NCBI GenBank assembly: GCA_010356995.1
Contig: ML996689.1
Coordinates: 104,283-168,282, forward strand
Origin: Trichodelitschia bisporula
Taxonomy: Eukaryota; Ascomycota; Dothideomycetes; Phaeotrichales; Phaeotrichaceae
Length of the DNA stretch: 64,000 nucleotides
Reading direction: 5' to 3'
The notes under the pieces were generated by a model. The model did no database searches, had not been told where the DNA came from, and worked only from the letters and a program-made list of their open reading frames with translations. A program made the position numbers and the translations under genes. This document shows, one piece after another, positions 1 through 12,147 of the stretch. The number at the start of each line of letters is the position of its first letter. Positions within the stretch are counted from its first letter, which is position 1.

Positions 1-1325
1 AGGATAGGGCGATGCAGAGGGCGCCGAGGACGGAGAGGAGTAGGGTGAGTTTTGTGCCGGCGCGGTTTATGGCTGTGCCGTCTAGTGCGGAGCGCGTGAG
101 GAGGCAGCGGACTGTTGTTGGGACGATGATGGTCAGGCATATGATGTTGACTGCTGCCTTGAGGGAGAGCAGGTAGCCCGCCTATACTGTCAGAAGCCAC
201 CTCCGGCGCCGCAAGGACAGTGATCTCACATCGGCAAATGTCCACCCGTACCGCTTCGAGATGTACTGCACCAGTACAGGCGTATTCGAGCTCGCCAGCG
301 ACGCAAGGCTGAAAATGCCGAGCAGGATACTGAAGTTCGTGCGGCGGATAGGTAGCTTCTTGATGGTGGATAATCCTTCGGCGAACTTGCTCACCGCACG
401 GCTGAGCATGCTCTGCTGCCCGCCTCGTGGGACAGGGTCGAGCAATGAGCTGCGCTCTGCCTCATCGCCGCGCTCGCGAAGTTTGGCCTTGACCAAGGGT
501 CGATTCGGAAGCACCAGAAGCAGCGGCATTGCAGCGAGCAGCAGTCCAATGCCGAGCCAGAACGGCGCCCAAAGATTCCAGGTCATGGTGCGCGCGGCGA
601 TGGACGGGCTGAGCAGGGCCACGATGTACGAGACGGAAGATTGGTACGCAAAAGCGGAGGAACGATGCATCTCAGTGCTCGAGATCTCGATGATGACGCT
701 CGCGATGCTAGACTGGATGACGCAGTCCCCGCCGCCAAAGAGCGAGAACAGCGGCGCGAAGAGCATGGCGTAGGTGGGTATGGTGTCGAAGTAGCCTAGC
801 CGTCAGACGTCTTCCGCATAGCGTACAGTACACATACCAACAACCACAAGCCACGAGTACATCAGCGCCAAACCGCCCAAATTCGCGCACAAAATAACCC
901 TCCTCCACCCGCGATCCGCAAGCACGCCCAGCGGAAGTGTCACCAGCAAATCTAACCATCAGCCGCATCCCCACCAGCACACCAGCACACCAGCACCTAC
1001 CACAAACCACATGCCCCGTCTCCAGCATCCCCACCAACCACGCCAAGCGCGTCTGAATACCATCCAACTTACACAGCCTTTCAGGCACATCCCCCCCCGG
1101 CCCAACCACGCCCGGATCCCGCTCGAGGTAATACTCGCGACAATACCGCAACTCAACCACACGCGTGAGCGGGAGGTTCATCATGCGAACCGCCATGTTC
1201 TGGCACGCGAGCAGGGCGAGCAGCGCAGCGAGCCGGAGCGCATAGCGGGGATCTTTGGGCGGAGGCGCGGCTGGCGCGTCTGGCGCGTCGGGGGCGGGGA
1301 CGCTGGACTCAGGTGAGGCCGTCAT
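1..1325 (-). CDS. MFS transporter, C-terminal part outside the window
   Basis: Integral membrane transporter of the major facilitator superfamily. Reading leftward, exons are 1325-1001, 951-838, 795-230 and 181 to the window edge. The three introns are GT..AG (49, 42 and 48 nt) and keep one frame. The start is ATG at 1325 (MTASPESSVP), followed by a Pro/Ala-rich cytosolic tail and the first hydrophobic helix (RLAALLALLACQNMAV). Exon 2 carries DLLVTLPLGVLADRGWRR, the MFS loop between TM2 and TM3, and exon 3 has several further helices with a charged central loop (KAKLRERGDEAERSSLLD). About 395 residues are visible and the last helices lie outside. The substrate cannot be read; general resemblance is to fungal drug/H+ antiporter-type MFS proteins. 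No neighbouring gene hints at the cargo. Confidence 0.8.
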
Positions 1326-3755
1326 GGTTGGGTTGGGGGCTCGGGTCGGCCGTTGCCATGGCTTTTGAAGGGGATCCAGTGTGGGCTGTATTTGTTCGGA
1401 GGTTGGTGGAGTGTGAAGGTAGGCCCGCGGCGGGATGGGTGTCGATCGTGGTGAATGGTGTTGTCCGCACGCCAGTAGGTCCGTGCACGTGAGGCGTTTC
1501 GTACGTTCAGCCTTCCTCACAAATGGGAGTCCTCTCGGGTTCTTGAGTACGGATATTATGCAGGTCTCAGTACAGCATAATTCAGCCGTGACATTAGCTC
1601 CCCACATAGACTTTAATCGTCATTATAGCAGTGCAGTACGGTGACCTGTGAACGATGCGATAGGCTTATCGATAAGGACATATCACTGCTTTGAGCCAAA
1701 GAGAAGCTGCCTTCTGGCCATTATCGTCGAATACCACAACAGTCTTTGAGCGATCAAAGCGAGCTGGAACAGGTCTGGGAACCCATAGCTCAAGAAGCCC
1801 AGGCGGTAAGTCCTCTTTAAGCTCGGTCGGGCGCTCAAATCTCCGGGCCCCACTGGCGGCCTCTAAGGCGACACTCTCGTCAGCAAGTTGGCAGGTACTT
1901 GAGGACAGAGACTTGCCAGTCCCAAAATCCCGCGCTCCTGGGATTTTCTAACTTGCAGAAATGGCTTTGGCATGCACGAACAATGTGTATCTCTTGCTGA
2001 CGCCCGCATGTCCTAACGTCCTAGCTGTTGAGATGGACCACTCCCGTCCATTTGCCCAATACGGTCATCTGCACAGCCGCCGTTTCCGCAGTTCCCACTC
2101 ATCAATGCAGAAAAAGCCCTGCAGACGAATGCCCCGCCTCACTTAACCACCGCCCCAATGCATTACCTGCTAGCAATACGCATATGAAGCCGCGAAAGTG
2201 GATCCAATACCGCCCAGAATTGTTCGGAGCTTTGGAGTGAAGAAAGCTTCCACGACGTTGTGGGGCAGCAGTATCCAGTGATGCAGGAAGACGAGTCAAG
2301 AACCTGCATTCCCTCCGCAAACCGTCGACATCGGAGAAGTGTCTCGGCAGGACTGCAGCGATCGGCGGGTGGCTGCAGATGGCGTTGTTAGGGACGGGAG
2401 GCCGGAAGGAGCCGTGCGGGGCACGAGGGGAGGGGCGGGGGCGGGGCAGGTGGAATGCTCCGTTGGCGACGGCATTGGCGATGTAATGTGGCATCGGACA
2501 GTATTTTCTCTGCGAATCTTGCTAACACCTCGTACTCGGTTGTACGTGGTGTCGCTGTCTTCAGTTCGGCCTTCGGAGTATGGCAGTCACGGCCCAAGGG
2601 GCCTTATGTAAACAGCATATTGTACCCCACAAGCGCTTTCGACGCCCCGCAGGAATGCAGGTGCAATGCCCAACCATGAACATCCATTTTGCATTGCAGC
2701 ACACTAACCACGCACAGAGAATACGAGGCATACCGCCTGACTCTTCTCTTCTTGCTGCGAAGGTAAGCGCGGCAGCAGAGAATGCGTTGGTGTTGTGGAG
2801 CCTGGGATGTAGCTGGTCCTCTCACTTCAGCCACTAGTTCATTCCCTCGCCTGGATCCGAGTGGAGCGATGCATGATAGGCTAGTGGTAAGGCAGAGAGC
2901 AAATATCTGAGGAGAGTGGGAATGATGGGATCCGGAGGGTAATACAGGTGGGGCTATCAGAATGGCTGGTGGGAGATTCAGTTCGGCAAAGTCCAGAGTG
3001 TGGTGATGGCCTGGCGAGCTGAGGGGTAGTATGAGAGCCCTTTATCTTCAGGGAAGAGCTACAGTTCAAGGAGACACGTGCAGTGGTGACGGTGTGATGT
3101 GAACGATTAGACAAAGGCGAAGAGAGAAAAGAAGAGAGAGAGACGAAGCTAAACTAAAATACATGCGGCGGTCCGGCGGCGCACGCGGGCCCTCGTCCCC
3201 CTGCCCGTCCTGGGCATCGCCGTCCTCGAAGGCACGGCTGATGATGTCATCCATGCCGACGGTGTACGACAATGGACGAGCCGAAGGCGGTTTGCGAGGG
3301 ACCCGGGACACCCTCAGCCTCATCCGCAACAGGCGCGTTGCCGCCCGTCCCTGTCTGCACATAGCTGTACTCACGTCCCATGTGTGCTTTCCTTTCATCA
3401 TGCGTACCTTCCGTCATGAGCGGCCTTCCAGGCTAACATGCTCCTTCACGGACACGCAGGGCTGTGGGGATCTCATTGGGAGACAGGCCAAGCCGAGTGA
3501 TTTTCGCGTTGTTCAAGGAGTCTTGAATTCAGCCAACGGTATCCGGTCGACTCGACCTTGAACGCGTCCTCGGGGAGCGACCGACTCGCGGCCATGCCCG
3601 ATGTTCAATCCTTTCATTCCAGTACTGAAAACCCCGCTTCAAATGTTTCTGACAATGTCAGGTATGAGCGCCTTGACGGTCGGGTACTGACGATCCGGAA
3701 ACGTAGAAAACCCAGTCATCTTGAGCCCTGTTTACTAACATGTGGAGATAGCATT
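1326..3755. other. gene-poor interval
   Basis: No gene is supported. Two weak candidates lie on the minus strand. The first is an ORF at 2494-2102 with a C-rich third codon position in its first half and no recognisable domain. The second is a 44-codon ORF at 3381-3247 (MGREYSYVQTGTGG...), whose composition looks protein-like but which ends abruptly with no convincing splice site. Around 3375-3430 there is a faint resemblance to the dispersed element described at 18.1, 22.1 and 28.0 kb. Confidence 0.4.
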
Positions 3756-4402
3756 TCAATGGGAGCCCTCCCGAAGGTCGGTAACAAAAGCCTACGCCGG
3801 TTGTTAGTACTCCCTAGGGCGGGGGATGTAGATGTCGTATACCGTACATACCTCCATCTTCCTGGTCGTTTTGGACTTGTATTGCCTAATTCCGTCCATT
3901 ACAATCTTCCGTCCGACGTCGTACTCCCATCCAAGCGGGCCGTTAGCGGGGCCGAATACCTCCGTCCAAGCATCGTCAACCTGGAAGCTTGATGTGTAGA
4001 GGAAGGCCTCTAAGCGCGCCCTAACAGAGATGATGCGCATCCGCTGGTCAGTTGCCGCTTCGGCTTCCTGGACATCCTGCTGCATCTAGGCCTTGGCTCG
4101 GCGCTTCCGCTTCTTGGACGCTCCTTCGAAGCGCTCATGAATAAGCAGCTCGCGGGGCATGGTGCTGATCCATTGTGACCCTCTGCCCGGGCGGACCTGT
4201 TCTTATTAGCATAAGCATCAAACTTTGCGGCGTAAACTCACAATCTGAATACTCGCGTTCGCATATCAGCTTCTACTCCTTCCCCATTTGCTACGCAGGG
4301 GGGTTTTTCATTGGGTGGTGGATTGCCGGAGGAAGGAGATATTCCCCACATTTTGAGGACTTTGTCCACTTCTTGGTATTGGTGTTCAAACGGTCTGGAC
4401 AT
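3756..4402 (-). pseudogene. three-exon gene of unknown function with one in-frame TAG
   Basis: I do not recognise this protein. Exons read 4402-4242, 4182-3852 and 3791-3756. Intron 1 (GTGAGT...CAG, with TGCTAAT inside) and intron 2 (GTATGT...TACTAAC...GTAG) are textbook fungal introns, and both restore frame. The frame is open except for TAG at 4088-4086, after a basic stretch (SKKRKRRAKA); the downstream frame resumes at once with MQQDVQEAEAATDQRMR. The full frame would give about 175 residues, starting MSRPFEHQYQEVDKV and ending VTDLREGSH. A single C-to-T change (CAG to TAG) would explain the stop. Alternatives are a genuine short 85-residue product, an assembly error, or readthrough. No transposon signature was seen. 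Confidence 0.45.
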
Positions 4403-5022
4403 TGTAGAGGAAAGGCAGTGAGAAATGCAAGAAATCCCTTACATAATCACCTTCGGATATTCTTCACGGCACCACTCGTATCTGAACGTCGGGCTGCCAT
4501 TGCGGTGTGGTGTGACGAAAGTAAACGGCTGTTTTGACTGATATCGGCATCAGCTTGGAGCGAAAATGAACAGCCAACATTCAGAGGAAGTTTGGAAGAT
4601 GGCTTGCATGAATTGAATGATGGGTTGCATGACGGCACGAGTGATGAACGAGCGATACGATGAAGGATGGGCTGAGTGATGGGTTGAGTGATGAAATGAG
4701 TGATGGGTGGAGGTGTTGGGTTGAGGTGTTGGGTTGAGGGTTGAGGGTGTTGGGTTGAGGTGTTGGGTTTTTATGGGGAGGTTGAGACTTGAAGTTGGGA
4801 AGGAGCCGTGGAGGTCTCGACTAGGGCTACACAACCTCAGCATCATGGCCTTCCTCACAAATTTACACTCTCAGGAAATGACGTCAACTCATACGAGGTA
4901 GTAGCCTAGCGTTGGCTACAGCATTCATTTTGTACCGACACCGAGATTTGACACAATTAATCGCCAGTCATGTCCAAGTCGCCTTCGTCCACCCACCGTT
5001 CCGCCAACATCTCCATCCTCGC
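4403..5022. other. intergenic, with a minisatellite
   Basis: Lies between the 5' end of the TAG-bearing gene and the 3' end of the sugar transporter. Apart from the short G/T-rich tandem repeat listed separately I see nothing in it. Confidence 0.4.
4710..4768 (+). repeat. G/T-rich minisatellite
   Basis: Tandem array built from GGTGTTGGGTTGA-like units, with a shorter GGTTGAG variant in the middle. Just upstream (4620-4710) are looser repeats of GATGGGTTGAGTGATG type. The array is short, intergenic and not coding. Confidence 0.7.
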
Positions 5023-6721
5023 TCATGCCTTCTCCGCCCTATGCTCCACAAGCTCGACATCCCTCTTCTCCAAGTCCTTCGGCAAGGCACCTAGCGCGCG
5101 CTCACCAAACAGCAAATCAATCTCCTCAAGCGACAGCTGCTTCGTCTCCTTGAACACGAAGTAGATAGTCGGAAACGTGATGCACGTGTTGAACGCTATG
5201 AAGATGAAGTAGAACTTCCATGTAATAGCTCCGAGAGCCTGCCTCTATCAGTTTACCACCAGGCCGAGGGATAGAGGAGACTCACAATTGGCGACACCTG
5301 CGCCCAAAACGTGCTAACGAGCCAATTCCCGATACCAGTCGCGAACGCACTGCCCCGCGCACGGATCGGCATCGGCATGACTTCGCTGGCGTATGTCCAG
5401 GATATGGGACCGAAGGACAAGCTGAAGATCACGGTGACGCAGAAGACAAAGAACACGCCTGCGATGCTCATGCCGTGGTTCGGGTGGTCGTTGTCGATGC
5501 GCGAGCCGATGACCGCGACGCAGATGAGCGCGACGGTGATGCCGACCGTACCGAAGAGGAGGGGACGCCGACGGCCGACGCGGTCGGACAGGAACCAGAT
5601 GAAGAATAAGTCTGATGACAGGTTAGGGAGAGGAGGGGTGGAAGAGGGTGGACCGACTCGTCACTGGGCCTACGACGTTGTAGATCCCCGTTACCAGTAG
5701 ATTCTTGCTCCCTGTGATGCCCAGGATCTTGTACATGATCGTGGCGTAGTAGCCGAAGACGTTGACTGTGTTGTGTTAAATCTGTTCTTTGGGACGAGGG
5801 TGGGTACCGTACTCCCGGTGAACTGCGTGAAGACTTGCATCAGGGTCGCATGCATCAGCCGCGTCCGCCATTGCGGCACCGTAAACATAACCTTCCAGCC
5901 GGGCGCCGTGATAGCCTTCTCCGCCTCGATGGTAGCCTTGATCTCGTTGAACTCTTGCAAGATCCACTCCTCGTTCTGGCCATTGAAGTGGAGTTTCCTC
6001 AGCTGCGAAGGTCAGCCCCACCCCTCAACAACAGCAGCATACATACCACCTGCAGCGCCTCCTCCGCGCGATCCTTCTCGACCAACTGGCGCGGACTCTC
6101 AGGGAAGAACAGCAAGCCGAAGATGATAACCGCGCACGGCACCACCTGGAACGCCAGCGGAAAGCGCCAACTAAACGCAGAGTTCGGCAGCTTGCTGCTC
6201 CCATAGCCGACCCACGTCGACACAATGAAGCCGACTCCAATCATCTGCTGCGTTATGCCGATCAAGAAGCCACGGGTCTTCGGATGCGCACACTCGCTCT
6301 GGTAAACCGGCACACTCATACTCATGAGCCCAACCGCCCACCCCGCCAGCACGCGGCCCACAAGCATCATCGCCAGATTCTGCGCTGCGGTCTGCAAAAT
6401 CGCGCCGAAAAGACAGATGATTGCGCCCATCTGGATCGTCCACCGCCGCCCAATCCGGTCCATGACGAAGCCGCCCATGAGAGAGCCGAGACATGCGCCG
6501 CCGTTGAACACGCTGTTGATCGCGCCGATGATGGGGCTTGTGTCGATGGTGTTGAAGAAGTGCAGGAAGTGCGGCGATTGGATCACCTCAGTCATCACGC
6601 CGGCATCGTAGCCGAAGAGGAAGGACCTGGCCCGTCAATCAGCCTTGCGCTCGTCCAGAGGCAGAGCAACTCACCCCGTGCCCGCAAACACGGCCAGCGC
6701 CGCTGTGAACCACACGCCCAT
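5023..6721 (-). CDS. MFS sugar (hexose-type) transporter
   Basis: Plasma-membrane sugar/H+ symporter family, 488 residues from six exons: 6721-6675, 6626-6047, 6002-5813, 5765-5658, 5611-5286, 5238-5023. All five introns are 44-48 nt, GT..AG, and frame-consistent. Family motifs are clear: FLFGYDAGV after TM1, DRIGRRW in the TM2-3 loop, GRVLAGWAVG with VPVYQSE in TM4-5, PESPR before the central loop, DRVGRRRPL in the second-half loop, and the C-terminal FKETKQLSLEEIDLLF. The start is the ATG giving MGVWFTAALAVFAGTGSFLFGYDAG. It is slightly short for the family because the N-terminal tail is minimal. The 5' end faces a secreted GH3 glycosidase, which suggests uptake of a sugar that enzyme releases. 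That link is inference; the substrate is not determinable. Confidence 0.92.
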
Positions 6722-7688
6722 GATGACTGGCGATAGAAAATTCCCACGTCGTTGAAGGTTTCCAGAAACGCACGCTCAGGACCAGCGCCCGGGATAATAC
6801 AGACAAATATATCGCTCCGCCGGGATAGCCCTCGGCGCACCTTCGGCCGCTCTAAGTGTCCTCCCCCGCCCACACGTTACACCCACCAGCGACAGCGCAG
6901 CAGCGGCGCGTCGTATAGTTCTAGCGCAGCGCAGCAAGCCAGCAAAAACTAGCCTCCGTCCGCGCAGGTCTCGCCATCTCGTCCCCTCCCCGGCCTGGGA
7001 TCGGGGTTTTGAATTCCGGGAAAGACCGCGGTCCGGGCCTGATGCGGGCGGCATATTTCCACCTATCCACCGAGGGAGTTTTGGACATGGTCGTGCCTGG
7101 TTCATCGCGTGCGCGGACCCCGCACTCGTTGGTGGCTCGCTAATGCGCGCGCATGGCGAGGCTGGGACCCCGCATGTAACGCTGGGGTGACGGCGCTAGG
7201 GCGCCACAATGGCACCTTGATTTGACGTCCCCACTTGGCTGCTGCAACGGCCTCGAGGACCGCGCCGTTGTAACTCTGGGGAAGCGTGCGCGTGGGGAAG
7301 AGGCGGGAACATAGCAGGTAGCGGCGGGAATGTGGGAAATCTGGGGTGCGGCATGAGTCTTGCTAACGGTGGGGAGGGGGAAATCCCGTTGAAAGGACTT
7401 GTTGCCGGGGTACGGCTGGGAAGGGTTGATTGCAATATCGCGGACGATCTAGAGAATTTTGGACGTGCCTGGTTGCGGACGGTGCTGGTTTGGCACTGAC
7501 GGCGGAAAAGTATGCCCATCGTGGTTCTGGTTTGGGTAATTGTGAGGGTAATTAGCGTTGGCTAACTAGCTGAGTAGTGTACGGAGGCCTCCGAGAGCTC
7601 AGAGCTGTCATAGCGGACCTGGAATATTCGGATATATTAACATACCGGTACCCAGCATGACGACTTCAAGCCTTCAACCATCACCACA
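6722..7688. promoter_or_regulatory. divergent promoter region of sugar transporter and GH3 gene
   Basis: A 967-bp non-coding stretch separates two divergent starts. A TATATTA at 7633-7639 lies about 50 bp before the GH3 start codon. GGCTAA occurs at 7560-7565, which matches the core of the XlnR/XYR1 site, and several SYGGRG (CreA-type) hexamers such as CTGGGG near 7182 are present. Such short motifs occur by chance, so regulation by these factors is inference only. Confidence 0.4.
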
Positions 7689-10091
7689 ATGCGGCTCATC
7701 CAACTCACCACGCTGGCCGCCACGGCGGTCAGCACCGTCCACGCCGTCGCCCTCCCCTCCGACGCCAGCACCCCGCTCTACAAGCAAGCAAGCGCTCCCG
7801 TCGAGTCCCGCGTCGCCGACCTCCTCAGCCGCATGACCCTCGCCGACAAAACCGCTCAACTCATCCAAGGCGACATCGAAAACTGGCTCAACGTCACCTC
7901 CGGCGCGTTCAACGCCTCCGGTCTCGCAGACTCCATGTCCCTCAAGGCGAGCCAGTTCTACGTCGGCAAGGCCGTGCCGCAGTCCTGGATCGCTGAGAAC
8001 GTGCAACGCGCTCAGGAGTACCTGGTGCATAACACGACGCTTGGTATCCCGGCGTATGTGCAGTCCGAGGCGATCCACGGCTTCCTCGTCGTCAACGCCA
8101 CCATCTTCAACTCCCCCATCGCCTACGCCTGCGCCTGGAACCCGGCCCTCGTCGAGAAAATGGCCGGCATCATCGCGCGCGAGGCCCGCGCCCTCGGCGT
8201 GAACCAGCTCTTCGCCCCGCTCGCTGATCTCGCCCGCGAATTGCGCTACGGCCGCGTCGAGGAGACCTACGGCGAGGACCCGCATTTGACGGGCGAGATC
8301 GCGTACAGCTACGTCGTGGGCCTGCAGGCGGGAAATGTGTCCGCGATGGTGAAGCACTTCGCCGGGTTTTCAGCGCCGGAGCAGGGGCTGAATACGGGGC
8401 CGGTGCATGGGGGGGAGAGGGAGCTGCGCACGACGTGGTTGCCACCGTTTAAGAGGGCGATTATTGATGCCGGGGCGTACAGTGTCATGTCTGCGTACCA
8501 TTCGTACGATGGGATTCCGGCGATTGCGGATTATCACACGCTCACTGAGGTAAGTCCCCCCTAACCCCACCCCGTCGCAAGGGAGTGAAGCTAACGACCC
8601 CAGATCCTCCGCAACGAATGGGGCTATAAATACTTCGTCGTCTCCGACGCCGGCGCAACCGACCGCCTCTGCGCCGCCTTCCACATGTGCCGCGCGAAGC
8701 CCATCGATTCCGCCGCGGTGACCATGTACGCGCTCCCCGCGGGAAACGACGTCGAAATGGGCGGCGGCAGCTTCAACTTCAAAACCATCCCTGACCTCGT
8801 GGGGAACGGCACGCTCGACTTGTCCATCGTCGACGAAGCCGTTCGCCGCGTGCTCCGCGCTAAGTTTGCGCAGGGATTGTTCGAGGAGCCGTATACGGGT
8901 GTTTCGGCGAAGGAGGCGGAGAAATTGATCAATGCGGATGATGCGGTGCAGCTGGCACGCCAGCTGGATGCGGAGTCGATTGTCCTGCTTGAGAACCGGA
9001 ATAACACCCTCCCCCTCCGCCGCGACGCGAACATCGCCCTGATCGGCCCCATGGCCTCCGGGCCCATGAACTACGGCGACTACGTCGTGTCGGGCAGCAT
9101 GCTCCGCGGCGTCACGCCCCTCGCCGGCATCACCGCCGCATCCAAAGGCCACGTAACCTACACGCAGGGCTGCGATCGCTGGTCCACCTCAACCGCCTCG
9201 ATCCCGGCTGCCGTTGCGGCGGCTAAGGCCGCTGACGTCGCCGTTGTGATCGTGGGCACCTGGAGCCGGGACCAGAACGAGCTATGGTCGGGCCTGAACG
9301 CAACGAGCGGCGAACACGTCGACGTTCAATCGTTGAAGCTGTTCGGCGCGATGGGGCCGCTCGTGCGCGCTGTGCTCGATGTCGGGAAACCAACTGTGGT
9401 CGTGTTTAGCTCTGGCAAGCCGGTCGCAGAGCCTGAGATCGCGGCCCGCGCATCGGCGCTTGTGCAGCAGTTTTATCCGGGGGAGCAGGGCGGGCACGCA
9501 TTGGCCGATGTGCTATTCGGGGATGTGAATCCAAGCGGCAGACTGAGTGTCAGCGTGCCGCAGGACATTGGCGCTGGCCCTGTGTTCTATGACTATTTGA
9601 ACAGTGGCCGCGCGGCGGGGGGGACGGTGCCGGATGTTGGTGTTGTGGGGAATGATAGCGAGGTTGTGTTTGGGCATAGCTACGTGCTCGGGACGCCGGA
9701 GGCGATGTACGAGTTTGGGTTTGGGCGGTCGTACACGACGTTCAATTACAGCGGTGTGCGGCTTGATAGAACGACGGCTGGGGCGGGGGATACGGTAAGT
9801 GTGAGTGTGGATGTGCGGAACACCGGGGACAGGGATGGGATGGAGGTTGTGCAGGTTTATGTCAAGGATGTGATTGCGAGCGTTGCGGTGCCAAATATTG
9901 CGCTGAGGGGTTTCAAGAAGGTGGCGATTGGGAAGGGGGAGAGTGTGAGGGTGGAGATTCCGATTAAGGTTGCGGATCTTGGGGTTTGGAATGTGAGGAT
10001 GAAGTATGTGGTTGAGCCGGGAGAGTTTGTGGTGTTTGTGGGGGCGAGTAGTCGGGATTTGAGGGGGAATGCGACGCTGGTTGTTCGGTAG
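7689..10091 (+). CDS. secreted glycoside hydrolase family 3 (beta-glucosidase/beta-xylosidase type)
   Basis: GH3 enzyme of 782 residues, removing terminal beta-linked sugars from oligosaccharides outside the cell. Two exons (7689-8549 and 8604-10091) flank one 54-nt GTAAGT intron. A signal peptide is evident (MRLIQLTTLAATAVSTVHA). The N-terminal catalytic TIM barrel holds IPAYVQSEAIHGF, ARELRYGRVEETYGEDP and VKHFAGFSAPEQGLN; the catalytic nucleophile should be Asp302 in FVVSDAGATDRL. The second alpha/beta domain begins near ARQLDAESIVLLENRNNTLPL and includes GEQGGHALADVLFGDVNPSGRL. The C-terminal third (FGFGRSYTTFNYSGV onward) is the fibronectin III-like domain. Several N-x-S/T sites fit secretion. 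Whether it acts on glucosides or xylosides cannot be told from sequence alone. Codon use shifts from C-ending to G-ending codons along the gene. Confidence 0.92.
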
Positions 10092-11718
10092 GTGGTGGCG
10101 TTGGACGATGGTCTTGTATATAGGAAGCGCTGCTGGGACTCGCGATGGATAAAAGTACCACAGAACTGATAATGAGAAGCGTGGATGGAGATCGTCTTGA
10201 TCTGAGATATACAATTGGTACCTGAGCGAGAACCCGCAGTCAGTGACAAGTCTGAGCCGAGATCATTGAAGTCGCAGCGAGGTGTCAAGATTGGTACTTT
10301 GGTATTCTGTACGACTAGCTACCTAACGGCCTATGAGCCGTTGGACTGGACGCAGTACCTGCTCGCCACGGCTTCTGGGCCTCGTGGCTCATGCTGTGTA
10401 GCCGACTGACTTTCCAGTCATGGCGAAGTTTATTGCGGGAATCCCATACATCGTCCACAAAGAAGAAAGTCGAGTCAGCCCCATTTCCTTTGGCGCTAAT
10501 GATGAATCATCTCGTTCTGGATATGGACACCGGTGCCCATGGAAACCATATGATGCTAAGTAATGTCAGTGTGGTATCCTAGACGTTCAGTTCAAGTTCT
10601 CTTACTGTGCCCACATCGTCGCATCGAAGCCACTTGAGACCATAATCAAAAGCATTCAAGCCCCCAACGTTCCAGCCAAGTTTTACCTCAAGATGCGGCT
10701 GAGCACGTTTGCTAGGTAGGTAGCGGACAAATCTTGATGTCAGAGTGCGAATTTTCGTAGTACACGCAATGATACTGCCCTACGCACCGCAGTCAGTCGC
10801 CTACTGGCTCAGAGACCTAATCTCCTATCACAGCAACAGCTTCTGGTCCACGGATCTCGGATAACCGAGCCATTGCAGAATCGGACCTGGATGCTTTATG
10901 AGAATAGCACATACTGGAAAGAGGAGTCATGCGAAAGTGAGAGTCTGGACCAGGCCGCGAGAGCAATAAGGCTGCGGGTTGAGTTGTCCGGTTGTGCAAC
11001 TGTAGGTGCCAACTTTTCAGCTCAGCCAGGTAAAGCGAGTCGAGTGGCCGGATCAAGTCGGACGTAGAGGCTGAGCTTTTGGGCTGTAGAGTTTGAGTAC
11101 GTTATCAACTAATGGATGTATGCCATACACGCCAATCCGGGGACCGACCATCTCTGCCTCGTATCACGCGCTGGAATGGTAAGAATGGTAAGAATGGCAT
11201 ACCAATGGGAGCATAACCATGTTACCGGGAAAGGAGGCACCGTAGGGTGATTTAAAGTGCGCAAATCCCCAGATACCGTATGATGGGGCTCCCAACGGGC
11301 ATCTCATGTCACACACCATCGTCAGTTACCGCTGAAGGCGAAGGGCACATGTCCGGCTGCCCTTACCCTCGCCCAAAGAGTGAGGCGCGAGGCGGAAGAT
11401 CAACGAAGAAGTCAGAAAAAAAAGGCGGACTGCGGGGCGTAAACGCCTAGTTAATATCTTTGGGCGCCTGCGCTTCGAGACCCGATATCCGCTGCAGCAT
11501 GCAACATCGCCACATGCAATGCATCCCTGGGGAACATCACCATCTATGCCCGTGCCATGCGTCGGCCGCACCGCCCGCAGCTGGAACCCCGGTGTCGAGA
11601 CAGGAAGCGTGGTATCCGATTCGACCTTCTATCGTGACATGCTATATGTACAGGTTCGCCCGACACTCACGCCCGACATAAACTGTCAGCACCCAGCAGC
11701 ATCGTCGTCGCTAGCGGT
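10092..11718. other. intergenic, no gene seen
   Basis: About 1.6 kb between two convergent genes (GH3 and ATP19). No ORF has convincing codon bias, splice structure or a known motif. Confidence 0.5.
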
Positions 11719-12147
11719 CTAGTGCTTCTTGTCGGCCTCGGCCTTGGTGACGAACTCTCTGTACAGGGCGTTAGCTAGCCGAACCTTGTTACACACTTCA
11801 CACACCGCCTCCCTTCCGCACCAGATGCACGTACTTTATGAAGCTCTCCTCGTCCTTGCTCGACGCCTGGATGGGCGGGCCCTGGCTCTTGGCTGAGGCG
11901 GGCGAGCGCATGGAAATGGCGGAGACGGCGAACACGGAGCTGAGCGTGGCAATGGCCAACTGTTTCTCCCGTTAGCAAGGGAGTGTTGCATTTAGGATTC
12001 AATGCGAACGATGCGCGGACAGCGCAATTAGCGCCACGCAGGCACGCAAACGCGCGGCCGTGGGGGTGGGTAGAGGTGTTGGACGGGGCGTAAACGTACA
12101 ATGTGCGAGCCGACCTGCTGGCCGAAGATCTTGTAGTAGGCAACCAT
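11719..12147 (-). CDS. ATP19: ATP synthase subunit K, mitochondrial
   Basis: Small membrane subunit of mitochondrial F1Fo-ATP synthase, associated with the dimeric enzyme in the inner membrane. Three exons (12147-12100, 11959-11835, 11758-11719) give 70 residues. The introns are 140 and 76 nt with GTACGT/GTACGTG donors. The protein starts MVAYYKIFGQQVGSHI, has one hydrophobic segment (LAIATLSSVFAVSAISM), then the family signature QGPPIQASSKDEESFIKEFV and a lysine-rich end (TKAEADKKH). Length and the KDEE-x-FI motif match yeast Atp19 and its filamentous homologues. No single exon exceeds 125 nt, so ORF scanning misses the gene. An AG about 15 bases before the ATG suggests a further 5'-UTR intron. 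Confidence 0.9.

Noticed and set aside
2102-2494. Minus-strand ORF of 130 codons with partial codon bias
   Set aside because: Bias fades in the second half and no domain or splice pattern supports it; kept only as a remark in the interval note.
4710-4768. Telomere-like G/T-rich repeat
   Set aside because: Units are GGTGTTGGGTTGA rather than a regular TTAGGG, the array is under 60 bp, and unique genes lie on both sides.
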